From the NCBI RefSeq assembly GCF_001447995.1, contig NZ_LDPE01000002.1, positions 558,001 through 622,000 on the forward strand: 64,000 nucleotides of DNA. Reading direction: 5' to 3'. The number at the start of each line of letters is the position of its first letter. The stretch's first letter is position 1. Shown here piece by piece: positions 51,830 through 60,384 of the stretch. The position numbers and the translations under genes were made by a program. This DNA is from Maribacter dokdonensis DSW-8 (GTDB taxonomy: Bacteria; Bacteroidota; Bacteroidia; Flavobacteriales; Flavobacteriaceae). The notes under the pieces were generated by a model. It saw only the letters and a list, made by a program, of their open reading frames with translations. It searched no databases and was not told where the DNA came from.

Positions 51830-52450
51830 TTGAAAGGTTTTATAATTAGTTGTCTACTATTATGCTCTTTTGCAGTCAATGCACAAAAGAAAGTGTATAA
51901 AAATGTATTGGACGATCACGTAGAACTAATTCAGGTAGATGCTACCAATTGCTTTATTGTTGAAGTAGAAACAAGCAATGATAACCAAATTACCGTACAG
52001 ACCGAAATAGAAGGCGAGTATAGCCAAGATTTAGAAATTGAAGTGTTTACCAATGGCAATACCCTTTTGATAGATACGGGTTTTACTCCCAATTTTAAAA
52101 ATCCGAACGATAAATTAAGTGCCCATAAAGTAATATCGATAGCCATAAAAATTATAATGCCGATTCAGAAAAAATTGGAAGTTTTTGGAACAAATGCAAG
52201 GGTAGTTGTGGAGGGTACTTATAAAGAAGTTAATATTTCTTTATCAGATGGGGCATGCTTTTTAAATAATGTATTAGGGAGTACTAAAGTGAAAACTCAG
52301 AGTGGTAATATTAGTGTTGTTGCAAAAGCTGCGAATATTACAACGGCCAGTAAATATGGTGACGTTTCTAGGAACCCTATTCCTTTTGGTACATCCTCTT
52401 TTTTGCTGGAAACCATTACCGGTAATATACTTTTAAGTAAAACCGAATAA
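51830..52450 (+). CDS. DUF4097-like beta-helical exported protein
   Basis: The 206-residue protein has a signal peptide (ISCLLLCSFAVNAQ) and a repetitive beta domain (LEVFGTNARVVVEGTYKEVNISLSDGACFLNNVLGSTKVKTQSGNISV) of the DUF4097 putative-adhesin type. The start is a TTG; no ATG is available before the signal peptide. A TAnnTTTG-like TAGTTTTG overlaps that TTG, so the true 5' end deserves checking. It lies between a terminator and lspA. Confidence 0.72.
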   Translation: MKGFIISCLLLCSFAVNAQKKVYKNVLDDHVELIQVDATNCFIVEVETSNDNQITVQTEIEGEYSQDLEIEVFTNGNTLLIDTGFTPNFKNPNDKLSAHKVISIAIKIIMPIQKKLEVFGTNARVVVEGTYKEVNISLSDGACFLNNVLGSTKVKTQSGNISVVAKAANITTASKYGDVSRNPIPFGTSSFLLETITGNILLSKTE

Positions 52451-52456
52451 TATTTA

Positions 52457-52464
52457 TATTTTTG
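52457..52464 (+). promoter_or_regulatory. -7 box for lspA
   Basis: TATTTTTG, an exact consensus match, about 20 bases before the lspA ATG. Confidence 0.5.
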
Positions 52465-52483
52465 CGCTCATTGATGAAAGCCC

Positions 52484-53161
52484 ATGAACATTAAAAAATC
52501 CGTATTGTTTATTCTATTGATATTAATAATTGATCAATGGAGTAAAATTTATATCAAAACCAATTTTGTATTAGGAGAATCTGTAGAGGTCTTTAGTTGG
52601 TTTAAAATATTATTTATTGAAAATGAAGGTGCGGCATGGGGCGCAAAGCTAAGCGATGTTTTACCTATTTCAGATAATATAGGAAAATTGGTATTGACCA
52701 TTTTTAGGCTATTTGCTATTTTGGGAATAGGATATTGGTTGTTCGATGTCATCAAGAAAAAAGCTTCTAATACATTGATATGGGCAGTTTCCTTAATATT
52801 TGCCGGCGCATTGGGCAATATTTTGGATTCAGTATTTTATGGAGCCATATTCAATGAAAGCTATAATGAAGTGGCTACCTTATTTTCGGACGAACCCTAC
52901 GGTAAATTGTTTTACGGTAAGGTAGTAGACATGCTTTACTTTCCAATGGTAGATTCTACCTGGCCCACTTGGATGCCTATGGTTGGAGGGCAAAATTTTA
53001 GATTTTTTGAACCAGTGTTCAACATTGCCGATACGGCAATAAGTACCGGTGTAGGTATTCTTTTGGTTTTTAATAAGAGGGCTTTCAACAAAGAAGAAAA
53101 GGTAGAGTCGTCCATCTCGGAAGAAAATTCGAATAGGACTCAAGAAGAGGTAAATGAATAG
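52484..53161 (+). CDS. lspA: Lipoprotein signal peptidase
   Basis: The 225-residue inner-membrane protease has four helices and the LspA motifs: IDQWSKIYI, NEGAAWG, the first catalytic Asp in GALGNILDSVFYG and the second in FNIADTAISTGV. It removes signal peptides of prolipoproteins, several of which are encoded here. The protein is longer than the enterobacterial form because of an insertion before the second Asp and a Glu/Ser-rich tail. Its end overlaps the convergent cyclo-ligase gene by 22 bases. Confidence 0.94.
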   Translation: MNIKKSVLFILLILIIDQWSKIYIKTNFVLGESVEVFSWFKILFIENEGAAWGAKLSDVLPISDNIGKLVLTIFRLFAILGIGYWLFDVIKKKASNTLIWAVSLIFAGALGNILDSVFYGAIFNESYNEVATLFSDEPYGKLFYGKVVDMLYFPMVDSTWPTWMPMVGGQNFRFFEPVFNIADTAISTGVGILLVFNKRAFNKEEKVESSISEENSNRTQEEVNE

Positions 53162-53709
53162 GATTTTAAGGGTGTTACGCAGTAATCTAAAGGAATATCT
53201 GTAGTATCCACGTCATCAATTTCAATTTCGGCCTCAAAAAAAGACAGCCCTATTTTAATTACATCCTCTCTGCATTCGCTTAAAAAGCGGTCGTAATAAC
53301 CTTTACCATATCCAATTCTATTTCCGCCTTTATCAAAGGCTAGTAATGGTATAAAAACAACGTCAATTTTTTTTGGTTCAACGGTTATACCATCAATGGG
53401 TTCAGGTATATTGAGTGTGTTGGTGGTAAATTTAGTATTGTCCGTAAGCAAATAGTGTTCTAATTCTGTAGAAGAAATTATTTTCGGGACAATTACGTTT
53501 TTATCAAGACCTAAAAGAATAGAGATAATGCCTTCAGTATCTATTTCGGATTTTTGTGCTATCGGCAAAAATATATGAAAGTATTGCATATCCCAAATTG
53601 GCAATTTCAATACTGAATTTGCTATGGTAATGCTATTTTGAGATATTTCTGCTGGAGTTAGGGAACTTCGAAGTCTTGAATATTTTATGCGTAAATCTTT
53701 CTTCAACAT
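53140..53709 (-). CDS. 5-formyltetrahydrofolate cyclo-ligase
   Basis: The 189-residue protein has the family signatures LRIKYSRLRSSLTPAEI, the FIPLLAFDKGGNRIGYGKGYYDRFL segment and a final DYCVTPL. It converts 5-formyl-THF to 5,10-methenyl-THF with ATP, and belongs to folate metabolism. The gene ends inside the lspA 3' end. Upstream lies a 492-base region with a microprotein candidate and operator-like repeats. Confidence 0.92.
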   Translation of the reverse strand: MLKKDLRIKYSRLRSSLTPAEISQNSITIANSVLKLPIWDMQYFHIFLPIAQKSEIDTEGIISILLGLDKNVIVPKIISSTELEHYLLTDNTKFTTNTLNIPEPIDGITVEPKKIDVVFIPLLAFDKGGNRIGYGKGYYDRFLSECREDVIKIGLSFFEAEIEIDDVDTTDIPLDYCVTPLKSYSFTSS

Positions 53710-53742
53710 AGTGAAGTGATTTTTAACGATAGATTTTTCAAT

Positions 53743-53829
53743 CTATTCTTTACCTGCAACGGCAAAAAATACCTTAAAAAATAACATTAAAACAAGGTAA
53801 GTTCCTAAAGTGATGATATAACTATCCAT
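53743..53829 (-). CDS. Candidate 28-residue membrane microprotein
   Basis: The frame MDSYIITLGTYLVLMLFFK... ends KVFFAVAGKE: one transmembrane helix (about 5-24) with a charged tail, the usual form of small membrane proteins. It stops 34 bases before the start of the cyclo-ligase gene on the same strand, so it could be its upstream partner or leader. Coding status is not proven. Confidence 0.4.
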   Translation of the reverse strand: MDSYIITLGTYLVLMLFFKVFFAVAGKE

Positions 53830-53899
53830 AATCCTAGATTTGTAAATGAGCCAATAATTGTTGTTGTTGAGTTAAAAATAGGTAAAATAATCGATACTA

Positions 53900-53907
53900 T
53901 ATCTTTG
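53900..53907 (+). promoter_or_regulatory. -7-like box upstream of uvrC
   Basis: TATCTTTG matches TAnnTTTG and overlaps the first copy of a 19-bp direct repeat. It is about 295 bases before uvrC, so the leader would be long. Apart from this and the repeats I recognise nothing between 53945 and 54201. Confidence 0.4.
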
Positions 53908-53944
53908 AAATGCACATTTTTATCGTTGAAATGCACATTTTTAT
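53905..53944. repeat. 19-bp direct repeat with 21-bp period (operator-like)
   Basis: TTGAAATGCACATTTTTAT occurs at 53905-53923 and 53926-53944. Each copy contains the dyad AAATG-CA-CATTT. The 21-base period is two helical turns, as expected for tandem sites of a dimeric regulator. Confidence 0.7.
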
Positions 53945-54201
53945 TATAAAATTAACATTATGATGCATATAAATAAACATTTTAGGTTTTAATTAACTGA
54001 AAACCATGTAGTTGCAGTAGTGTTGAATTTTTTTGGATTATTAATAATATAATTTCGAGTGGTTTTAATTTTCTAATTCTTAAAAAATTGTTTTAATAAT
54101 TTCATATTCCTATTTAGAGGTGTGTTTTTATGCTTATAAGATTTATACGTTTATCAATAATATAAAGTGCCTATTATAGCCTAAATTAGTGGTGTAGAAT
54201 T

Positions 54202-55995
54202 ATGACAGATATTCCATTAAATATACAATTAAGCGCATTGCCTTCTGGTCCAGGAGTTTATCAGTTTTATGATAGTAATGAAAGTATACTATATGTAGGT
54301 AAAGCCAAAAACCTTAAAAAACGTGTTTCTTCTTATTTTAATAAGAATCATGAGTATGGTAAAACACGTGTTCTGGTAAAAAAAATAAAGGCAATTAAAC
54401 ACATAGTGGTGCCTACGGAGTCAGATGCACTTTTGTTAGAGAATAATTTAATTAAAGAACTAAGACCTAGGTATAACGTATTACTTAAAGATGATAAATC
54501 TTATCCTTGGTTGTGCCTTAAAAATGAACGTTTTCCAAGATTTTTTCCTACTAGAAGGGTCATTAAGGATGGGTCCGAGTATTTTGGTCCGTATACCAGT
54601 ATGAAAACGGTAAGGGTGCTTTTAGATTTAATTAAAAGTGTATATCCTTTAAGAACTTGTAATTATGATTTATCGGCAGAGAAAATAAATGCTGGCAAGT
54701 ATAAGGTATGTTTAGAATATCATTTGGGAAATTGTAAAGGTCCATGTGAGGGCTACCAAACAATTACGGAATATGATAGACAAATTGAAGATATTCGCGA
54801 AATTGTAAAAGGAAATTTTAAGTCTTCGTTATCCTATTTTAAAGGACAGATGAAAGCTTTGGCCGAAGAAATGAAGTTTGAAGAGGCGCAAAAAATAAAG
54901 GATAAAATAGATGTTCTCGAAAATTATCAATCTAAATCTACTATAGTAAATCCTAAGATCAGTAATGTTGATGTTTTCAGTATAGTATCGGATAATGCGT
55001 ATGCCTATATAAATTTTCTGCAATTGTCGCATGGCTCTATAATTAGGTCTCATACCATGGAGATCAAGAAAAAGCTTGAGGAGCAAGATGAAGATTTGTT
55101 AGAATTGGCAATTGTTGAAATCAGGGAGCGATTTAAATCTGAATCAAAAGAGTTATATGTGCCTTTTAAAATTGCCGTTTCTCCTGGTCTTAAGGTAACC
55201 ATTCCCAAACTTGGTGATAAAAAGCGCATTCTTGATTTGTCTGAACGTAATGCGAAGTTCTTTAGGCAAGAAAAGTTCAATCAAATTAAAATAATTGATC
55301 CGGATCGCCATACGAACAGGATTATGGCTCAAATGAAGAATGACTTAAGGTTGTCTGCAGAACCGCGCCATATAGAATGTTTTGATAATAGTAATATTCA
55401 AGGTAGTAACCCGGTAGCGGCATGCGTTGTGTTTAAAGATGGCAAACCTTCAAAAAAAGAATATAGACACTATAATATAAAGACAGTTACAGGTCCTGAT
55501 GATTTTGCCTCCATGGAAGAGGTAGTATTTAGAAGATACAAAAGGCTACAAGAAGAAATGCAACCTTTACCGCAACTAATTGTCATTGATGGTGGTAAGG
55601 GTCAATTGTCGTCAGCGCTAAAAAGTCTTGATCTTTTAGGTTTACGAGGTAAAATTGCAATTGTTGGTATCGCCAAAAGATTAGAGGAAATATATTTTCC
55701 AGAAGATCCCATACCATTATACTTGGACAAAAAATCTGAAAGTTTAAAAATCATTCAATATTTAAGGAATGAAGCACACAGGTTCGGCATTACATTTCAT
55801 AGAAACAAAAGGAGTAAGGGAGCTATTAATTCTGAGTTAGAAGGTATAAATGGTGTAGGAGAAAAAACAGCACAACAATTATTGAAAAAATTTAAATCGG
55901 TAAAACGTATCAAAGAAGCATCTGTTGAAAGTTTAAGTCAAGAAGTTGGTGCATCAAAAGCAAAGAAGATTTATGAGTCTTTTCGTCAAAAATAG
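54202..55995 (+). CDS. uvrC: UvrABC system protein C
   Basis: The 597-residue excision nuclease has a GIY-YIG domain (GVY at 18-20, YVG at 31-33), a UVR motif (about 205-240), the RNase H-like endonuclease domain (IECFDNSNIQGSNPVAACVVF, LIVIDGGKGQLSSA) and C-terminal HhH motifs (about 555-595). It cuts on both sides of UvrB-marked lesions. The patatin gene begins one base after the stop. Confidence 0.96.
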   Translation: MTDIPLNIQLSALPSGPGVYQFYDSNESILYVGKAKNLKKRVSSYFNKNHEYGKTRVLVKKIKAIKHIVVPTESDALLLENNLIKELRPRYNVLLKDDKSYPWLCLKNERFPRFFPTRRVIKDGSEYFGPYTSMKTVRVLLDLIKSVYPLRTCNYDLSAEKINAGKYKVCLEYHLGNCKGPCEGYQTITEYDRQIEDIREIVKGNFKSSLSYFKGQMKALAEEMKFEEAQKIKDKIDVLENYQSKSTIVNPKISNVDVFSIVSDNAYAYINFLQLSHGSIIRSHTMEIKKKLEEQDEDLLELAIVEIRERFKSESKELYVPFKIAVSPGLKVTIPKLGDKKRILDLSERNAKFFRQEKFNQIKIIDPDRHTNRIMAQMKNDLRLSAEPRHIECFDNSNIQGSNPVAACVVFKDGKPSKKEYRHYNIKTVTGPDDFASMEEVVFRRYKRLQEEMQPLPQLIVIDGGKGQLSSALKSLDLLGLRGKIAIVGIAKRLEEIYFPEDPIPLYLDKKSESLKIIQYLRNEAHRFGITFHRNKRSKGAINSELEGINGVGEKTAQQLLKKFKSVKRIKEASVESLSQEVGASKAKKIYESFRQK

Positions 55996-55996
55996 A

Positions 55997-58264
55997 ATGT
56001 TTTCAAGATTTGCGCTTATTGTACTGTCAATGTTGTGCGTAACGGCACTGATTGCGCAAAATGTAGATGTGGAAAAGGCTCCAAAAATAGGCTTGGTGCT
56101 AAGTGGTGGTGGTGCCAAAGGTATGGCACATATTGGAGCGTTAAAGGTTATAGAAGAGGCAGGTATAGAAATAGATTACATTGGCGGATCTAGTATGGGA
56201 GCAATTGTAGGGGCTTTGTATGCTTCTGGGTATTCGGCGAGAGAGTTAGATTCTCTCTTTACAGTCACCAATGTTGGCTCCTTAATTCAAGATAACCTTC
56301 CAAGAAGCGCAAAAACTTTTTATGAAAAAGAAGATTCTGAAAGATATGCGCTTACCTTACCCTTTAAAAATTTTAAAGTTACCGTACCACCTGCATTTTC
56401 TGGAGGACAAAATATCTATAATGAATTTGTGAGGCTTTTATACCATGTTAAGGATATAGAGGATTTTAATAAACTGCCTATACCTTTTGTGTGTATAGCA
56501 ACAGATATAGAAACGGGTAAACAAGTTGTTTTAGATTCTGGTTATCTGCCAGAAGCAATATTGGCTAGTGGAACCTTACCTTCTCTTTTTGAGCCTACGG
56601 CAATTGATGGCAAGGTATTGATAGATGGCGGTGTTGTCAATAATTATCCAATTGATGAGGTAAGGGCTATGGGTGCCGAGTTAATTATTGGTGTTGATGT
56701 TCAGCATGACTTATCTGATCGAGATGCACTTTTGTCCGCTACCGAAATTTTACTTCAAATAAATAATTACAGAACCGTGGCCGACATGAAAATTAAATCG
56801 GCTAAAACGGATATTTACATAAAGCCGCAAATAGAAGATTACTCTGTTATTGATTTTAACAGGCTGTCAGAAATAGTTAAAAAAGGGGAAGACGCCGCAA
56901 ATTTGAAAATAGATGATTTAAAAAAACTTGCCACAAGGGGTGTTGGTGAAAAAAGAACCATTCCGGTTGTTGGTGCGGCAGAAGAGCTTACGGTCAACAG
57001 ATTGTTTATTGATGGTAATACAAATCATACAAGGGGGTATGTAAAAGGAAAATTAAGATTTAACTTAGATGAACCCATAGATTTTAAAAAACTACAACAA
57101 GGCATTAGTAACTTGTCGGCCACAGGCAATTTTAGAACTATAAAGTATAAATTATTGGACAATTTAAATGGCGGAGAAGATTTGATCTTGCCATTAGATG
57201 AGACCAGAAATACTTCCTTTTTAAGATTAGGTGCGCATTATGATGATCTGTATAAAAGTGGGGCTATAATCAATCTTACCAAAAAGAGACTATTGTCAAA
57301 AGATGATGTGGCGTCATTTGATTTTATTTTGGGAGATAATATTAGGTATAACTTTGAGTATTATGTTGATAAAGGTACGTATTGGAGTTTTGGTGTAAAT
57401 TCTAGATTCAATGATTTTGAGCAAGAAATCAACTTTGATCTCATTCAAGGTAATTTTGAAGTAGGTAATGGTACACAATTGAATTCTATTAATTTGAACG
57501 TATCGGATTTTACTAATCAATTGTATGTTCAAACAGTAGTTAAAGAAGAGTTTGCCTTTACCCTTGGTGGGGAGTTTAAGCATTTGCAATTTAGTACTAG
57601 AACATTTGGAGATGTAGACGATGACAGCTTGCCAGGTAATACGGCTAGTAATGGAAGAACTTATTTTGAAAGAAGTAACTATATAAGTGCGTTTGGAGCT
57701 TTAAAATTAGATACCTATGATGATAAGTATTTCCCATCTAGAGGCTTGTATTTTAATGGAGATATGCACTATTATGTTTTATCCTCTGATTATAATAATA
57801 ATTTTAAAGACTTTTCAATATCCAAAGCTAGAATGGGAATGGCATTACCTTTGGTGAAAAATTTATCTTTAAATGTAGAGACTGAGGGAGGTTTTAAGCT
57901 GGGCACCTCTAATGTTACCTCTTTCGATTTTATTTTGGGAGGCTACGGAACGGATTTCATTAACAATTTAGTTCCTTTTGTGGGGTATGATTTCATAAGT
58001 TTAGTGGGTAACAGCTTTGTGAAGGCATATGCTAGACTTGATTATGAATTTGCACCAAAGAACCATGCCTTGTTCACCGCCAATTATGCAAACGTAGACG
58101 ATGATCTTTTTAGAACGGGAGATTGGTTTAAAGTGCCAACATATTCCGGTTATGGTGTGGGATACGGTTGGGAATCTTTTGTAGGACCAATAAATCTAAT
58201 GTACTCTTGGACACCGGAAGATGATCGTTCTCATTTTTTTGTAAGTATCGGGTATTGGTTCTAA
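55997..58264 (+). CDS. Patatin-like phospholipase fused to a BamA-type beta barrel
   Basis: From the ATG one base after uvrC the protein has 755 residues: a signal peptide (FALIVLSMLCVTALIAQ), a patatin domain with oxyanion loop GGGAKG (37-42), nucleophile Ser66 in GSSMG and the Asp of VLIDGGVVNNYP, a POTRA-like domain (about 325-400), and a C-terminal surface-antigen barrel (DKYFPSRGLYFNGDMHY, ending FVSIGYWF). This is the type Vd (PlpD-like) layout, in which the lipase is carried to or through the outer membrane. Confidence 0.9.
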   Translation: MFSRFALIVLSMLCVTALIAQNVDVEKAPKIGLVLSGGGAKGMAHIGALKVIEEAGIEIDYIGGSSMGAIVGALYASGYSARELDSLFTVTNVGSLIQDNLPRSAKTFYEKEDSERYALTLPFKNFKVTVPPAFSGGQNIYNEFVRLLYHVKDIEDFNKLPIPFVCIATDIETGKQVVLDSGYLPEAILASGTLPSLFEPTAIDGKVLIDGGVVNNYPIDEVRAMGAELIIGVDVQHDLSDRDALLSATEILLQINNYRTVADMKIKSAKTDIYIKPQIEDYSVIDFNRLSEIVKKGEDAANLKIDDLKKLATRGVGEKRTIPVVGAAEELTVNRLFIDGNTNHTRGYVKGKLRFNLDEPIDFKKLQQGISNLSATGNFRTIKYKLLDNLNGGEDLILPLDETRNTSFLRLGAHYDDLYKSGAIINLTKKRLLSKDDVASFDFILGDNIRYNFEYYVDKGTYWSFGVNSRFNDFEQEINFDLIQGNFEVGNGTQLNSINLNVSDFTNQLYVQTVVKEEFAFTLGGEFKHLQFSTRTFGDVDDDSLPGNTASNGRTYFERSNYISAFGALKLDTYDDKYFPSRGLYFNGDMHYYVLSSDYNNNFKDFSISKARMGMALPLVKNLSLNVETEGGFKLGTSNVTSFDFILGGYGTDFINNLVPFVGYDFISLVGNSFVKAYARLDYEFAPKNHALFTANYANVDDDLFRTGDWFKVPTYSGYGVGYGWESFVGPINLMYSWTPEDDRSHFFVSIGYWF

Positions 58265-58389
58265 AGTGAAATAAGCACTATTATTTTTCGAGTGAAATTC
58301 GACCTTTTCAAGCTAAAATTCTTAATGGATTCCCAATTATTAAGTGGAAGTGTGAATAACTGTTAAGTTTATCGTTAAAGTAAGTTAAA

Positions 58390-58531
58390 CCGTACTTTGG
58401 GTAAGGTAAAGTGCCTTAAATTTACATCAGCTAAGGGGTGGTTCCCTTACAACTTTAAGTAGTGGTTTTTCATAATTTAAAGTTTGGTTGGTTATTTAGG
58501 AAAAGCCCAGTTTTTAAACTGGGCTTTTTTT
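58390..58531 (+). ncRNA. Candidate small RNA, element B
   Basis: Within the 361 bases between the patatin and DUF3108 genes, the -7-like TACTTTG, TTTGGGTAAG, a 6-bp hairpin (58432-58437 with 58444-58449), the 12-mer AATTTAAAGTTT (58474-58485), GTTGGTTA (58487-58494) and a terminator occur in the same order as in element A at 16905-17034. An alternative is the 3' UTR of the patatin gene. Bases 58265-58389 show no recognisable feature. Confidence 0.45.
58501..58530 (+). terminator. Intrinsic terminator
   Basis: A perfect 13-bp stem (58501-58513 with 58516-58528), a TT apex and a T run. It ends element B or the patatin transcript. Confidence 0.9.
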
Positions 58532-58625
58532 ATACAACAATACTTTGGAATAAATTTTGTTTAAGATATTGTAACTAAAGTAATGGGAAATTATCTATTG
58601 CTATTTTTACAATAAACTGCGAACT

Positions 58626-59405
58626 ATGAAAAGATTAATTTTACTTGCTCTTATTATTTCCTCTTTTAGTGTGCAAGCTCAAAGTTCTCAATCTGCATTT
58701 AAAACTGGAGAATGGTTAAAGTTTAGAATGCATTATGGTTTTTTAAATGCCAGCTTTGCTACTTTGCAGGTGAATTCTGCCACTATAAACAATAAGCCAG
58801 TTTATCATGTAGTGGGTCATGGTGAAACCACGGGTGTTGCCAGTTGGTTCTTTAAGGTAGATGATACGTATGAAAGCTATTTTGATAAGGTAGATGGTAA
58901 GCCGTATAGGTTTGTGCGTAAAATTGACGAAGGTGGTTATACCAAAGATGTTGAAATAAACTTTGATCATGATACATCTAAAGCGGAACTTAATGATAAG
59001 AAAAACAAGAAAAAGCTTAATTTTACACTAGAGGACAATATACAGGATTTAATATCCGCTTTTTATTATTTGAGGAACAACTATGAAACGGAAGATCTTG
59101 AAATAGGAAAAGCTATTACCCTTAAAATGCTTTATGATGATGATGGGATCTTCAACTTTAAACTAAAATATTTAGGTTTAGAAGTGCTCAACACTAAGTA
59201 CGGTAAAGTAGAATGCTTAAAATTTAGGCCTTTGGTTCAATCGGGTCGTGTATTCAAGGAGCAGGAAAGTTTGTCGTTATGGGTGTCAAATGATGATAAT
59301 AGAATTCCAATTAGAATTAAAGCAGATTTAGCGGTAGGTGCTATTAAAGCAGATTTAGATGGGTATAATGGTCTTAAGCATCAGTTTAAAATTATAATGG
59401 ATTAA
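58626..59405 (+). CDS. DUF3108 domain periplasmic protein
   Basis: The 259-residue protein has a signal peptide (LALIISSFSVQAQ) and a beta-rich DUF3108 domain (FKTGEWLKFRMHYGFLNASFATLQV, then DLISAFYYLRN and VECLKFRPLVQSGRVF). It is predicted to be periplasmic, in a lipocalin/LolB-like fold class of unknown ligand. It precedes tryptophan 2,3-dioxygenase by seven bases in a four-gene unit. Confidence 0.87.
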   Translation: MKRLILLALIISSFSVQAQSSQSAFKTGEWLKFRMHYGFLNASFATLQVNSATINNKPVYHVVGHGETTGVASWFFKVDDTYESYFDKVDGKPYRFVRKIDEGGYTKDVEINFDHDTSKAELNDKKNKKKLNFTLEDNIQDLISAFYYLRNNYETEDLEIGKAITLKMLYDDDGIFNFKLKYLGLEVLNTKYGKVECLKFRPLVQSGRVFKEQESLSLWVSNDDNRIPIRIKADLAVGAIKADLDGYNGLKHQFKIIMD

Positions 59406-59412
59406 CCCATAG

Positions 59413-60384
59413 ATGGAAGATAAAGAGAAGATTAAATCCCAAATCTCTAAATTAGAAGAAAAATACAAGGATTCAGGGCAAGATCTTAGCTCGTATTTAG
59501 ATGGCTTGCTACATCAGCGTTATTTAACGTATTGGGACTATATTCATTTAGACACGTTGCTTAGCCTTCAAGTACCTAGAACTCATTTCCCCGATGAGGA
59601 AATTTTTATCATGTACCATCAGATTACCGAGTTGTATTTTAAATTGATCTTACATGAACAAAAACAACTAGTAGATGATAAAAGTGGAAATCTAGATTTT
59701 TTTATTGAAAAAGTTAGAAGAGTCAATAGTTATTACAAAGTATTGATATCATCGTTCAGTGTTATGATAAAAGGTATGGAGCGTGAGCAGTTCTTGCAAT
59801 ACCGTATGGCACTTTTACCGGCGAGCGGGTTTCAATCTGCTCAATTTAGAATGATAGAATTGTATGCCACTCCTTTGGAAAACCTGGTACATGTATCAGA
59901 TAGGGAGCAATCATCCCCGGGTGTCTCTATAGAAGATCTTTATGAACATATCTATTGGAAAAAAGGGGCAACAGATTTGGCTACAGGTGAAAAGACCTTG
60001 ACTTTAAAGCAGTTTGAATATCGTTACACGCCTAGATTGATCAGAATTGCAAAACAAGTTGAGAATTCAACAATATATCATAAATACTTAAGTTTACCCA
60101 AAAAACAAAGAGAGGATCAAGCATTGATAGATGCGTTGAAAATGCTTGATATGAATGCCAACATTAATTGGCAGTTAATGCACATGGGTTCTGCCCATAG
60201 GTACTTAAGAAAAGAAACGGGAGATATTGAGGCAACTGGAGGTACAAATTGGAAAGAATATTTACCGCCAAGTTTCCAAAAAATAGTTTTTTTCCCAGAG
60301 TTGTATACAGAGCAAGAACTAAATAATTGGGGCAAACAATGGGTAGACCATATGTTAAATCCAGATAAATCAAGAGGAGAGTAA
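59413..60384 (+). CDS. kynA: Tryptophan 2,3-dioxygenase
   Basis: The 323-residue haem enzyme opens the indole ring of tryptophan to N-formylkynurenine. It has YLTYWDYIHLDTLLSLQVPR, the substrate-side HQITELYFKLILHEQ, and near the C-terminus NWQLMHMGSAHRYL with a proximal-His candidate followed by ATGGTNWKEYL. The stop and the start of the next gene share one base (TAATG). Kynureninase and kynurenine 3-monooxygenase are not in this window. Confidence 0.93.
   Translation: MEDKEKIKSQISKLEEKYKDSGQDLSSYLDGLLHQRYLTYWDYIHLDTLLSLQVPRTHFPDEEIFIMYHQITELYFKLILHEQKQLVDDKSGNLDFFIEKVRRVNSYYKVLISSFSVMIKGMEREQFLQYRMALLPASGFQSAQFRMIELYATPLENLVHVSDREQSSPGVSIEDLYEHIYWKKGATDLATGEKTLTLKQFEYRYTPRLIRIAKQVENSTIYHKYLSLPKKQREDQALIDALKMLDMNANINWQLMHMGSAHRYLRKETGDIEATGGTNWKEYLPPSFQKIVFFPELYTEQELNNWGKQWVDHMLNPDKSRGE

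Noticed and set aside
51830..51832. ATG start for the DUF4097-like protein
   Set aside because: No ATG exists upstream of the signal peptide in frame; TTG is the only workable start.
53905..53944. Start of a CRISPR array
   Set aside because: Only two repeats with a 2-base spacer, no cas genes; fits an operator instead.
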